From Burkholderiales bacterium (GTDB taxonomy: Bacteria > Pseudomonadota > Gammaproteobacteria > Burkholderiales > Burkholderiaceae_E), in NCBI GenBank assembly GCA_026399835.1, contig JAPLQE010000066.1:62001-126000 (forward strand): a DNA stretch of 64,000 nt. Reading direction: 5' to 3'. The notes under the pieces are model-generated. The model was not told the origin of the DNA, did not search any database, and saw only the letters and a list, made by a program, of their open reading frames with translations. A program made the position numbers and the translations under genes. Shown one piece after another: positions 49,396 through 57,856 of this stretch; within the stretch, counting starts at the first letter, position 1; each line of letters begins with the position of its first letter.

Positions 49396-51175
49396 CGCCC
49401 ACCGTCCCGGCCGCCCGCGAGCGCACCAGACGCCCCGGCGTCGCGCCCGTCGGCCGGTCGTCGCGCAGCGTCTCGACCCCCGCCACGAAGGTGTGCCGGT
49501 AGCCGGTGGCCGCCTGCAGGAAGCGCCGGCCGCCGGCCGGCAGGTCGTGCTCGATCCAGGGCCGGTGCAGCACCAGGCCGCCGAGGTCGATCAGGTTCAG
49601 GTCCGCGCGCAGCCCCGGGGCGACGATGCCGCGGTCGCCCAGGCCGTAGGCGCGCGCGCTGTCCATCGTCTGCTTGCGCACCAGCCGCTCGAGCGCGATC
49701 CGCGGGCCGCGCCGGCGGTCGCGCGCCCAGTGCGTGAGCAGGAAGGTCGGGCCGCTGCCGTCGCAGATCGTGCCGACATGCGCGCCGCCGTCGCCCACGC
49801 CCATCACCGTCGCATCGTCCTCGAGCATCGCGCGGACCACCTCGAGGTCGCCGCCGGTGTAGTTCTCGAACGGATGCAGCAGCACGCCGCGTCCGCCGTC
49901 GGCCAGCATCGTCTCCAGCGCCAGTGCCCAGGGCGATCGGCCCTGCGCCCGGGCCCGCGCGGCGATCGAGGCCGCGGGGTCGGGCTCGTAGTCGGGCACC
50001 GCGCCCATCTCGAAGGCGCGCTCGAGCATGCCGCCGATCATCCGGGTGCGGCCGTCCTGGGGACGCTCGTCGACCAGCCGCGCGCGCAGCGCCGCGTCGG
50101 CCAGCAGGCGTGCCACGCGCTCGGCGTGCGGCAGCGCGGCGAGCGGCGCCCAGGCCGGGTGCTCGCCGAACGGGTTCAGCGTGGCCTCGAGGCCGAGCAG
50201 CACGCCGATCGCGCGGCTGCCCACCTGGCCGGTGACCGACAGGCCGGCGGCGCGGGCGGCGTGGATCTGGTCGAGGGTCTCGCGCCAGAGCGCCGGCGCG
50301 CGGTCGACCTGGATCAGCAGCAGCGACAGCGGCCGGCCGGCGGCGCGCGCGGCCGCCGCCAGCACGTCGAAGTCGCCCGCGCCGAAGTCGGAGTTGACCT
50401 CGAGCACGCCGCGTCCGGCGCGGCGCATCGCACGGGCCAGCGCCATCAGCTCGGCCTCGTCGGCGCTCAGGCTCGGGGTGGGCCGGCCGTCGGCGGCCCG
50501 GTGCTTGACCGTGCGCGAGGTGGTCAGGCCGAGCGCGCCCGCGCACAGCGCCTCGTCGAGCAGGCGCGCCATCTCGTCGCGCTCGCGCGGCGTCGGTCGC
50601 TCGGCATGGTCGCCGCCCCGCTCGCCCATCACGTAGCAGCGCAGGGCCGCATGCGGCACCTGCGCGCCGATGTCGATCGCATGCGGCAGCCGCTCGAGCG
50701 CATCGAGGTACTCCGGGAAGCTCTCCCAGCCGAAGGGAATGCCCTCGGCCAGCACGGTGCCGGGGATGTCCTCGACGCCCTCCATGATGTTGATCAGCTG
50801 CTCGATGCCGCCCGGGCGCAGCGGCGCGAAGCCCACGCCGCAGTTGCCGAAGACCGCGGTCGTCACGCCGTGCACCGACGAGGGCGCGAGCTGCGCGTCC
50901 CAGGTCGCCTGGCCGTCGTAGTGGGTGTGGATGTCGACGAAGCCCGGCGTCAGCAGCAGCCCGCCCGCGTCGATCTCGCGCCGGCCGCGGCCGATCGGCA
51001 TCGTGCCGCCGTACGCGACGCGGCCCGGGTCGACCTGCTCGATGCCGGGCAGCCGTGCCGCGCCGTGCCGGTGGACCGCCGCGATCCTGTCGCCGTCGAG
51101 CGCCACGTCTGCGACGCAGGCGGGCGCGCCCGTGCCGTCGACCAGCGTCGCGCCCCGAATGACCAGCTCGTGCAT
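49388..51175 (-). CDS. N-acyl-D-amino-acid deacylase family amidohydrolase
   Basis: A 595-aa metal-dependent amidohydrolase. MHELVIRGATLVDGTGAP starts the first beta-sandwich strand; the metal motif GFVDIHTHYDGQATWD is at about 78-93; VFGNCGVGFAPLRPG contains the bridging Cys typical of D-aminoacylases; LDVNSDFGAGD-like and GDGGAHVGTICDGS segments with the catalytic Asp follow. The C-terminus ends YRHTFVAGVETLRDDRPTG. It removes the acyl group from N-acyl-D-amino acids or related imides. A strong ribosome site (AAAGGAGA) precedes the ATG. No linked transporter. Confidence 0.9.
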   Translation of the reverse strand: MHELVIRGATLVDGTGAPACVADVALDGDRIAAVHRHGAARLPGIEQVDPGRVAYGGTMPIGRGRREIDAGGLLLTPGFVDIHTHYDGQATWDAQLAPSSVHGVTTAVFGNCGVGFAPLRPGGIEQLINIMEGVEDIPGTVLAEGIPFGWESFPEYLDALERLPHAIDIGAQVPHAALRCYVMGERGGDHAERPTPRERDEMARLLDEALCAGALGLTTSRTVKHRAADGRPTPSLSADEAELMALARAMRRAGRGVLEVNSDFGAGDFDVLAAAARAAGRPLSLLLIQVDRAPALWRETLDQIHAARAAGLSVTGQVGSRAIGVLLGLEATLNPFGEHPAWAPLAALPHAERVARLLADAALRARLVDERPQDGRTRMIGGMLERAFEMGAVPDYEPDPAASIAARARAQGRSPWALALETMLADGGRGVLLHPFENYTGGDLEVVRAMLEDDATVMGVGDGGAHVGTICDGSGPTFLLTHWARDRRRGPRIALERLVRKQTMDSARAYGLGDRGIVAPGLRADLNLIDLGGLVLHRPWIEHDLPAGGRRFLQAATGYRHTFVAGVETLRDDRPTGATPGRLVRSRAAGTVGAA

Positions 51176-51378
51176 CGTCGTCTCCTTTCAGGGTGCATGG
51201 GCCGCCGATGCAGCCCGCCCGGTGCTGCATTGTGGGCGCCGGCGCGCGCAGGCGCCCGTGCCCGTTCCGAGGAATCCGACACGGGCGCGGGGCCGGCGTT
51301 CCGCGAACCCGCGCCGCCGGTCGAAGCGGGTGCAGCGCTTAGAATGCGGCCCGTCCCCGCTCTTCCACGGACTCCATC

Positions 51379-52119
51379 GTGCGTCTCAACGACAAGGTTG
51401 CCATCGTCACCGGCGCGGCCCAGGGCATCGGCCTGGCGACCGCCATCCGCTTCGCCGCCGAGGGCGCGCGCGTCGTCGTCGCCGACCTGAGCGCGGCGCG
51501 CGTCGAGGCCGCGGTCGCCTCGCTGCGGGCCGCCGGCGGCCGCGCGCTCGGCTGCCTGGTCGATGTCACCGAACGCGCGACCATCGACGCGATGGTCGCC
51601 GAGGTGCGCACCGAGTGGGGCCGGATCGACGTGCTGATCAACAACGCCGGCATCACCAAGGACGCGCGGCTCGCGAAGATGAGTTCGGCCCAGTTCGACT
51701 CGGTGATCGCGGTCAACCTCAAGGGCGTCTTCGAGTGCACCCAGGCCGTGGCCGAGTCGATGGTCGCGCAGGGCTCGGGCTCGATCGTCAACGCGTCCTC
51801 GGTCGTCGGGCTGTACGGCAACTTCGGCCAGACCAACTATGCGGCGACCAAGGCCGGCGTGATCGGCTTCACGAAGACCTGGGCGCGCGAGCTCGGTCCG
51901 AAGGGCGTGCGCGTGAACGCGGTGTGCCCGGGCTTCGTGAAGACGCCGATCCTCGAGACGATCCCCGAGGAGGTGATGCAGAAGATGGTCGCCAAGGTGC
52001 CGCTCGGCCGCCTCGGCACGCCCGAGGAGATCGCGGCGGTGTACGCGTTCCTGGCCTCCGACGACGCGAGCTACCTGAACGGCGCGGTGATCGAGGTCTC
52101 GGGTGGCATCCAGCTCTGA
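51379..52119 (+). CDS. FabG-like 3-oxoacyl-ACP/acetoacetyl-CoA reductase (SDR)
   Basis: A 246-aa classical [11 protein letters not shown] at 12-19, NNAG at about 88-91, catalytic Ser (NASSVVG), Tyr and Lys (YAATK), and the end SGGIQL. Asp37 (VVADLS) favours NAD(H). GTG start with the -10-like TAGAAT about 38 bp upstream. It shares the fold with the SDR at 7003-7749, but the two are different subfamilies. FabG or PhaB function is likely from family resemblance, with no fab or pha genes next to it. Confidence 0.88.
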   Translation: MRLNDKVAIVTGAAQGIGLATAIRFAAEGARVVVADLSAARVEAAVASLRAAGGRALGCLVDVTERATIDAMVAEVRTEWGRIDVLINNAGITKDARLAKMSSAQFDSVIAVNLKGVFECTQAVAESMVAQGSGSIVNASSVVGLYGNFGQTNYAATKAGVIGFTKTWARELGPKGVRVNAVCPGFVKTPILETIPEEVMQKMVAKVPLGRLGTPEEIAAVYAFLASDDASYLNGAVIEVSGGIQL

Positions 52120-52600
52120 CGGTGCCGGCCCGCCGCTCGCGGCCAGCGCGCTGCGGGTGCAGGCGGCGCTCGACGCGCTCGGCCTCGAGGCCCGGGTGCG
52201 CGAGCTCGCGGTGCCGGCGCGCACCGCGCAGGAGGCCGCGGACGCGCTCGGCGTGCCGGTCGGCGCGATCGCGAAGTCGCTGGTGTTCCGCGCGGCGTCC
52301 GCCGGCGCGGTGATGGTGGTGGCCGCCGGCGACCGGCGGGTCGACGAGGCGCGGATCGGCGCGGCGCTGGGCGAACCGATCGGCCGCGCCGATGCGGCCT
52401 TCGTGCGCGAGGCCACCGGCTACGCGATCGGCGGCATCCCGCCGCTGGGTCACGCGACGCCGCTGGTGCTGTTCGTCGACGGGAGCCTCGCTCGCTTCGG
52501 GACGGTGTGGGCCGCGGGCGGCACGCCGCACGCGGTGTTCCCGATCGGGCCGCAGGCGCTGTTCGGGCTGCCGGGGGCGCGGGTGGTGGAGGTGGCTTAG
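52103..52600 (+). CDS. YbaK/EbsC-family aminoacyl-tRNA deacylase
   Basis: A 165-aa trans-editing protein that hydrolyses mischarged tRNA (Cys- or Ala-tRNA-Pro in the family). The conserved Lys is in AIAKSLVFR, the GGIPPLGH loop is present and the C-terminal block [13 protein letters not shown] follows. GTG start at 52103 overlaps the end of the SDR gene by 17 bp. It complements the editing domain of ProS encoded at 14203-15987. Confidence 0.92.
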   Translation: MASSSDGAGPPLAASALRVQAALDALGLEARVRELAVPARTAQEAADALGVPVGAIAKSLVFRAASAGAVMVVAAGDRRVDEARIGAALGEPIGRADAAFVREATGYAIGGIPPLGHATPLVLFVDGSLARFGTVWAAGGTPHAVFPIGPQALFGLPGARVVEVA

Positions 52601-52690
52601 CCGCGATGGGGAAGGACGCCGAAAGAGCCTGCCAAACTCAATAGAAACCGCTGCTTTGCAAGCATCCTCCTCGCTTCGTCGATCCTTTCG

Positions 52691-54748
52691 TCAGGGCGAG
52701 ATCGGATCGAGTCGAACGCCTCGGCTCACCCCGTTGATCGTGGCGACCCCGACGATTTGGCCGTAGTCGTTGATCGCGTGCGCGACGTTCAACTGCGTCA
52801 CGACCCGAAGCGGATCACTGGGCGCGATCAGGCTACCGAGCTGATATGTCTGGCCGTTGTGCCAGAGGAACGGGCCACCCAGCGCATCACCGACGATCTG
52901 ACCGTGAACGTTGATCGAATTCGGAGTCACGCCCCAACCGTTGAGTATTCCGAGCGCAGTCAGGTTCCCGTCCTGCCAGAGGAATCCGCGGGTCGATGAG
53001 CCACCGCCGTACCAACCGACGACTTGGCCGCGATCGTTGATCGCTGTCGCTCTGCCATTGACGTCGCTCAGGCCGAGGCTCCTCATCGACCTGCTCGACT
53101 TGGACCATACGAACGCGTCAAAGGCGCCCGTCGGAGTTTGCGAATAGCCGACGACCTCGCTTCGATTGTTCGTGCCGAGTGCCCAGGTCGAAAGTCCACC
53201 CAACGTGCCGATGTCGAGAGCTCCCGCCGTGGTGGAGAGAAATGCCCGGTTGCTGAATCCGTCGCCACGATTTCCCGCGACTTCGCCGAGGTCGTTCGAG
53301 CCCACACATTCCGTGAAGTCGCCGTATGGGCCGCTCGGCCCTTTTCCGCCCCAGCCTGCGCAGAAACTGCGGCCGCCGTCGATCGATACGGTGCCGTACC
53401 AGCGTCCCAGCGTACCCGCGACGGTGCCGATGGTCGTGGCGGTTTGACCGCTCGGTACGCCGAAGGAGGGGGCAGGCAGCCAAGTCACCCTTTCATTCTG
53501 CGAGACGAAGCCGACGGTCGCGCCATTGAACTGGCCCGAACCTACGAAGTCTCCATTGTTGTTGATGTCGCGAACACGATAGATGGACGACCCTGTGATC
53601 GACCCGACATCGACGATCCGATACCGCGGCGGCGCGGCCATGGGCTGCTGCGGTACGACCACCACCTTGTGCCCGGCGCTGAGGGGACCGCCGTTACCCT
53701 GCGTGTTGACGACTTGACCGGTGTAGACATGCGTACCGGTCGGGACATTGCCATCGATGAAGAGCCATGAATTCCCATTCGCGGTCGCCAGCCCGAGAGG
53801 GACGCCGTTGCGTGAGACCTTCACGAACTGACCTGGCTCCACGGTGGCGCTCGCGTTGCCGCGGATGCCGAAGCTGGTGAGGTACGTCGCAGCACCGTAG
53901 GCGACATTGTCGACGAACACCGAAGTGCTCTGTACCGGTATCGCGGCCGGCGGCGGCAGCGGCGGCGGTGCCGCCGCCCCTGTCAGCAGATACACGTACT
54001 TGTCCGTATACGGCGCCGGGTCCCCGCCGAAGTACGCATTCGTCGCGACGAAGGTCCCCGAGACGATGAACTCGACGTAGCGCGTGGTCGGGCCCGCGCC
54101 GTAGCGCACCACGCTGTTCGCCGGAACGGTGACGACCGCGTCCTCGGTACCCACCTGCGACCAGTTCAGGCCGGTCACGGCGAGTGGCGTGGGCAGGCGC
54201 TGCGGGGCCGGCGTGGCCACGGGCGTGAGCACGACGGTCGAGCCGTCGTTCAGCAGGTAGACCTGCTTGCGGGCGCCCGGGGCCGGATCGCCGCCGAAGA
54301 ACGGGTTCGTCGCGACGAACGCGCCCGACAGCACGCGCTCCTCGTACCGGTCCGTCGCGCTCGCGCCGTAGCGCACGCGGCTGTTCGAGGGCACCACGAA
54401 CGATTCGCCCTCGACGCCCAGCTGCACCCAGCGCTCGACCGGCGCAGCGGGTCCGGCCGGAGACGGCGCGGGAGACGGCGCGGGAGAGGGCGCGGGCGAC
54501 GGCGCGGGCGACGGCGCGGGCGACGGCGAGGTTGATGCCGCCGGAGCGGGCGCGGGTGCGGGGGCCGGATTCGTCGGCGGCGCGACCTGCGTCACGCCTC
54601 CGACCGCCGTCAGCGGCGCCGGCGAGGCCGATTGCGGCGCAGCATCGCCGCCCGCCCCGCCGCAGCCGGCCAGCGCGGCGGCGCCTGCCATCGCGACGAA
54701 GGACACCAGCACATCGATCCGGGAGCCTTGCCTGTACCGCTTCATCAC
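52691..54748 (-). CDS. Large HAF-repeat lipoprotein with a duplicated N-terminal domain
   Basis: A 685-aa exported protein. Signal peptide with lipobox ALAGC (Cys29), then a Pro/Ala/Ser linker of PAPS repeats (54460-54530 in the DNA). Two copies of a domain of about 75 residues follow, sharing VPxNSxVRYGA, RYxE, SGxFVATNxxFGGDPAP and KxVYLL. The second half contains at least six HAF-type repeats with the pattern xINxxGQxVGxx (DINNNGDFVG, AINDRGQVVG, SINVHGQIVG, AINDYGQIVG), as in extracellular beta-propeller-like proteins. The domains point to a surface-anchored binding protein. Function unknown. No gene lies between its start and marC for 232 bp. Confidence 0.85.
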   Translation of the reverse strand: MMKRYRQGSRIDVLVSFVAMAGAAALAGCGGAGGDAAPQSASPAPLTAVGGVTQVAPPTNPAPAPAPAPAASTSPSPAPSPAPSPAPSPAPSPAPSPAGPAAPVERWVQLGVEGESFVVPSNSRVRYGASATDRYEERVLSGAFVATNPFFGGDPAPGARKQVYLLNDGSTVVLTPVATPAPQRLPTPLAVTGLNWSQVGTEDAVVTVPANSVVRYGAGPTTRYVEFIVSGTFVATNAYFGGDPAPYTDKYVYLLTGAAAPPPLPPPAAIPVQSTSVFVDNVAYGAATYLTSFGIRGNASATVEPGQFVKVSRNGVPLGLATANGNSWLFIDGNVPTGTHVYTGQVVNTQGNGGPLSAGHKVVVVPQQPMAAPPRYRIVDVGSITGSSIYRVRDINNNGDFVGSGQFNGATVGFVSQNERVTWLPAPSFGVPSGQTATTIGTVAGTLGRWYGTVSIDGGRSFCAGWGGKGPSGPYGDFTECVGSNDLGEVAGNRGDGFSNRAFLSTTAGALDIGTLGGLSTWALGTNNRSEVVGYSQTPTGAFDAFVWSKSSRSMRSLGLSDVNGRATAINDRGQVVGWYGGGSSTRGFLWQDGNLTALGILNGWGVTPNSINVHGQIVGDALGGPFLWHNGQTYQLGSLIAPSDPLRVVTQLNVAHAINDYGQIVGVATINGVSRGVRLDPISP

Positions 54749-54980
54749 GTCCGTCCCTGAATGCCCGATCGCGGTCGATCCGCTGCGCCGCGTGGCGCCC
54801 GAGGGCGCCGTGCGTCGTGCCGGGCTTGCATGGGCGGATGATCGTGCATTGAGGACCGCGCCGTCCGGCCTGGCTCGATCCAGGGGCGTCGATGCGGTGT
54901 CGCTTCGCCCAATCGAGCGAGTTGCAGGGGGTGCTTCGATCCGAAGGGGTCGCGAAGGGCGCGCGACCGAACCCGCTCCG

Positions 54981-55661
54981 CTACAGCGTGCGCGGCACCG
55001 CGTTCAGCTCCAGCCAACCCGTCCACAGGATGTCGAGCCCCATGCACAGCAGGATGAACGCAGCCAGCCGCATCATCACCAGCGTGCCCAGCGGACCGAG
55101 CCGTCCGAGCATGCCGCCGGCGTGCCGGTTCGACAGGTAGATCACCGCGGCGGTGAGGGCGGCGCCGACGACCGCCGTCGTCGCATGGGCGAGGTACAGG
55201 ATCGGCGAGTCGGGGATCTGCGCGCCGAGCGCGATCGACGCGGCGATCGTGCCGGGACCGGTCATCAGCGGGAAGGTGAGCGGATAGAAGCTCTTCCTCT
55301 GCAGCGCCTCGTACGACAGCGCCGTCGTCTGCTGCACGGCCGCCGAACGGACATCGTCGTCGTCGTCGCGGCTGTGCAGCATGCGCCAGCCGGCGCTCGC
55401 CACCAGCAGGCCCCCGCCGATCCGCACGATCGGCAGCGAGATGCCGAAGAACTCGAGCACGTAGGTGCCGATCAGCAGCGAGCCCGCCACCACGAAGAAC
55501 GCATTGATCGCCACCTGCCGGGCCAGGCGCGCGACCACGGTCGCATCGGAGCCGACGGTCGCCACGAACACCGGTGCCACGCTCGGCGGGTTGATGATCG
55601 GCAGCAGCGTGAGCGGCACGACGACCACGGCCTTGAGCAGGGGGAGGAGCGCGTCGAGCAT
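54981..55661 (-). CDS. MarC-family integral membrane protein
   Basis: A 226-aa membrane protein with six helices. The family segments LTLLPIINPPSVAPVFVATV (normally NPxG) and FPLMTGPGTIAASIALGAQ are present. Homologues include MarC and YchE of E. coli; transport of amino acids has been suggested for some, without general proof. A run of five Asp at residues 99-103 is unusual. It is the second gene after the MFS carrier on the same strand, 52 bp from it. Confidence 0.9.
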   Translation of the reverse strand: MLDALLPLLKAVVVVPLTLLPIINPPSVAPVFVATVGSDATVVARLARQVAINAFFVVAGSLLIGTYVLEFFGISLPIVRIGGGLLVASAGWRMLHSRDDDDDVRSAAVQQTTALSYEALQRKSFYPLTFPLMTGPGTIAASIALGAQIPDSPILYLAHATTAVVGAALTAAVIYLSNRHAGGMLGRLGPLGTLVMMRLAAFILLCMGLDILWTGWLELNAVPRTL

Positions 55662-55713
55662 GGGCGGGCCGGGCGTGGGGGGGCTCGACTGTGCCAGCGA
55701 TTCGGCCGGCGCG

Positions 55714-56901
55714 TCAGGCCGGCGTGCTCGCGTCCGTGCGCGGGGGCGCCTCGGTCGCGCGGACCAGGAGGGCGACGCCGGCGATCAGCAGTGCCGACAC
55801 CACGGGCAGCCCGCGATAGCCGACCGAGGCGATGACCGCACCGCCGATCGCAGCGCCCGCGGCGGTGCCGACGTAGATCATCGACGCGTTGAGCGCCAGC
55901 ACCGCGGTGGCCTGCTTCGGCGCCATCGACACCAGGCGCGACTGCTGGGCGGCGTAGAACGCGAAGCCGATCACGCCCCAGCACAGGAAGGCCGCCACCA
56001 CCGGCCCGGTGCGACCGGGCATCGACCCGATTGCGGCGAAGACCAGCACGAAGCCGGCGCAGATGCCGTACATCAGGCGCGTCGGGCCGAGCCGGTCGGC
56101 CAGCGTGCCGCCGAGGAAGGTGCCGCCGAGCGCGGCCACGCCGAAGCCGGCCAGCACGGCCGCGATCATCGGCGCGGGCACGCCGGCGTACTCGCGCAGG
56201 AATGCGCCGACGTAGCTGAAGATCGAGAAGATCGACGCGAAGTAGACGCCGGTGATCGCGAGCGCACCGACGATCCGCGGATCGCGCAGCATGACGCCGA
56301 TGCCCGACAGGCTGGCCGGCGCGGTCGGCACGCCGCGCGGCGCCCGCGCCAGCAGCAGGGCCAGCACCGCGAGCGCGGCCGCCGCCACGCCCCAGAACGC
56401 CAGCGGCCAGCCGAAGCGCGACAGCCCCGCCCAGGCTCCGAAGGGCACGCCGATCACGTACGACAGGCCGATGCCGGCGAAGGTCACCGACAGCGCGCGT
56501 CCGCGCATCGCCGGCGGCACCAGCGCGACCGCGAGCGCGGCCGCGGTCGGCGTGAACAGGCCGGCGCCGCAGGCCATCGCGACGCGCGCCAGCGCGAGCT
56601 CGCCCCAGGTCGCGGCCAGCGCGGAGGCGACGTTCGCGCCGAGCAGCAGCCCCATCGCCGCCCACAGCACCGTGCGCGCGTCGAAGCGCCCGGCCACCGC
56701 GACGAGCAGGGGCGCGGCGACCGCGTTGGCCGCCGAGTACACCGTCATCAGCTGGCCGGTGGTCGAGACCGAGGTGCCGAGCGCCCGGGACAGCGGCTCG
56801 ACGATGCCGCCGATCATGAAGCCGCCGGTGCCCACGACCAGGTTGCCCAGCGCCAGCGCCCAGAGGAAGGCGGGCAGGCGCGCCGGTGCGGCGGCGCTCA
56901 C
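55714..56901 (-). CDS. Major facilitator superfamily transporter (DHA1/AraJ-like)
   Basis: A 395-aa 12-helix carrier. The motif-A-like sequence after helix 2 is AVAGRFDARTVL, and the second half has GGTLADRLGPTRLMYG. Motif C-like GVPFGAWAGLSRFGW in helix 5 fits drug/sugar efflux proteins of the AraJ/YdhP kind. The GTG at 56901 is used; there is no Shine-Dalgarno sequence because the 18-bp tandem repeat occupies the leader. Substrate unknown. Confidence 0.85.
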   Translation of the reverse strand: MSAAAPARLPAFLWALALGNLVVGTGGFMIGGIVEPLSRALGTSVSTTGQLMTVYSAANAVAAPLLVAVAGRFDARTVLWAAMGLLLGANVASALAATWGELALARVAMACGAGLFTPTAAALAVALVPPAMRGRALSVTFAGIGLSYVIGVPFGAWAGLSRFGWPLAFWGVAAAALAVLALLLARAPRGVPTAPASLSGIGVMLRDPRIVGALAITGVYFASIFSIFSYVGAFLREYAGVPAPMIAAVLAGFGVAALGGTFLGGTLADRLGPTRLMYGICAGFVLVFAAIGSMPGRTGPVVAAFLCWGVIGFAFYAAQQSRLVSMAPKQATAVLALNASMIYVGTAAGAAIGGAVIASVGYRGLPVVSALLIAGVALLVRATEAPPRTDASTPA

Positions 56902-56973
56902 CGGCAGCGCCTGCCCGATCGGCAGCGCCCGCCCGATCGGCAGCGCCCGCCCGATCGGTGGCGCCCGCTCAAT
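56902..56973. repeat. Four 18-bp tandem repeats between the AIM24-type gene and the MFS gene
   Basis: CGGCAGCGCCYGCCCGAT is repeated at 56902, 56920 and 56938, with a diverged fourth copy at 56956-56973. The array starts one base upstream of the MFS start codon and its last copy contains the stop codon of the AIM24-type gene (56969-56971). Confidence 0.9.
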
Positions 56974-57754
56974 CGTCGTCGCCGCCGAGCAGCGAGGACA
57001 GCCCGCCCTGCTCGCGGCTGCCGCCTTTCTGCGGCGCGGCGGCGAACACCCGCGAGGCCAGCCTGGAGAACGGCAGCGACTGCAGCCAGATGGTGCCCGG
57101 GCCGCGCAGCAGCGCGAAGAACAGGCCCTCGCCGCCGAAAAGCGCGGTCTTGACCTTGCCGACGTACTCGATGTCGAAGTCCACGCCGTCGGTGTAGGCG
57201 ACGACGCAGCCGGTGTCGACCCGCAGCAGCTCGCCCGCGGCGAGGCGCCGCTCCATCACCGTGCCGCAGGCATGCACGAAGGCCAGTCCGTCGCCCTCGA
57301 GCTTCTGCATGATGAAGCCCTCGCCGCCGAAGAAGCCGGCGCCGAGCTTGCGCTGGAAGGCGATGCCGAGCGACACGCCGCGGGCCGCGCACAGGAAGGC
57401 GTCGCGCTGGCACATGACGCGCCCGCCCATCTGCGACAGGTCCATCGGCAGGATGCGGCCGGGGTAGGGCGCGGCGAAGCCGAGCTTGCGGCGCACCGTC
57501 GCCTGGTTCACGTAGACCGAGGTGAACAGCGACTCGCCGGTCAGCAGCCGCTTGCCGGCGCCGAGCAGCTTGCCGAACAGCCCGCTGCCGCCGCCGCCGC
57601 TGCCGTCGCCGAAGACGGTGTCGAGCGAGATCCCGTCCTCCATGTACATCAGGCTGCCGGCCTCGCCGACCATCGCCTCGCCGGGGTCGAGATCGACCTC
57701 GACGTACTGCATCTCGCCGCCTTCGATCCGGTAGTCGATGACGTCCATCGCCAT
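56969..57754 (-). CDS. TIGR00266/AIM24-family protein
   Basis: A 261-aa soluble protein with the all-beta fold of the AIM24/YjlB-type TIGR00266 family: [47 protein letters not shown] and [18 protein letters not shown]. The molecular role is not established. ATG 57754 or the one two codons downstream could be used. A Gly-rich segment [14 protein letters not shown] is at about 48-61. It ends in an Asp run within the repeat array and probably forms an operon with the MFS and marC genes. Confidence 0.88.
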   Translation of the reverse strand: MAMDVIDYRIEGGEMQYVEVDLDPGEAMVGEAGSLMYMEDGISLDTVFGDGSGGGGSGLFGKLLGAGKRLLTGESLFTSVYVNQATVRRKLGFAAPYPGRILPMDLSQMGGRVMCQRDAFLCAARGVSLGIAFQRKLGAGFFGGEGFIMQKLEGDGLAFVHACGTVMERRLAAGELLRVDTGCVVAYTDGVDFDIEYVGKVKTALFGGEGLFFALLRGPGTIWLQSLPFSRLASRVFAAAPQKGGSREQGGLSSLLGGDDD

Positions 57755-57801
57755 GGCAGTCTCCCGTCGTCGCTGTGGGGCGGGCAGTGTAGCCGACTGG
57801 C

Positions 57802-57807
57802 TATAAT
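57802..57807 (+). promoter_or_regulatory. Consensus -10 element of the RNB ribonuclease gene
   Basis: A perfect TATAAT lies 50 bp upstream of the ATG at 57857, in the 102-bp divergent gap with the AIM24-type gene. No consensus -35 is seen at 16-18 bp. Confidence 0.6.
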
Positions 57808-57856
57808 CGGGCGCTCGGCGGCGCCTGGCCGCGTCACCGGAAGTCCTAGCGTCCCC

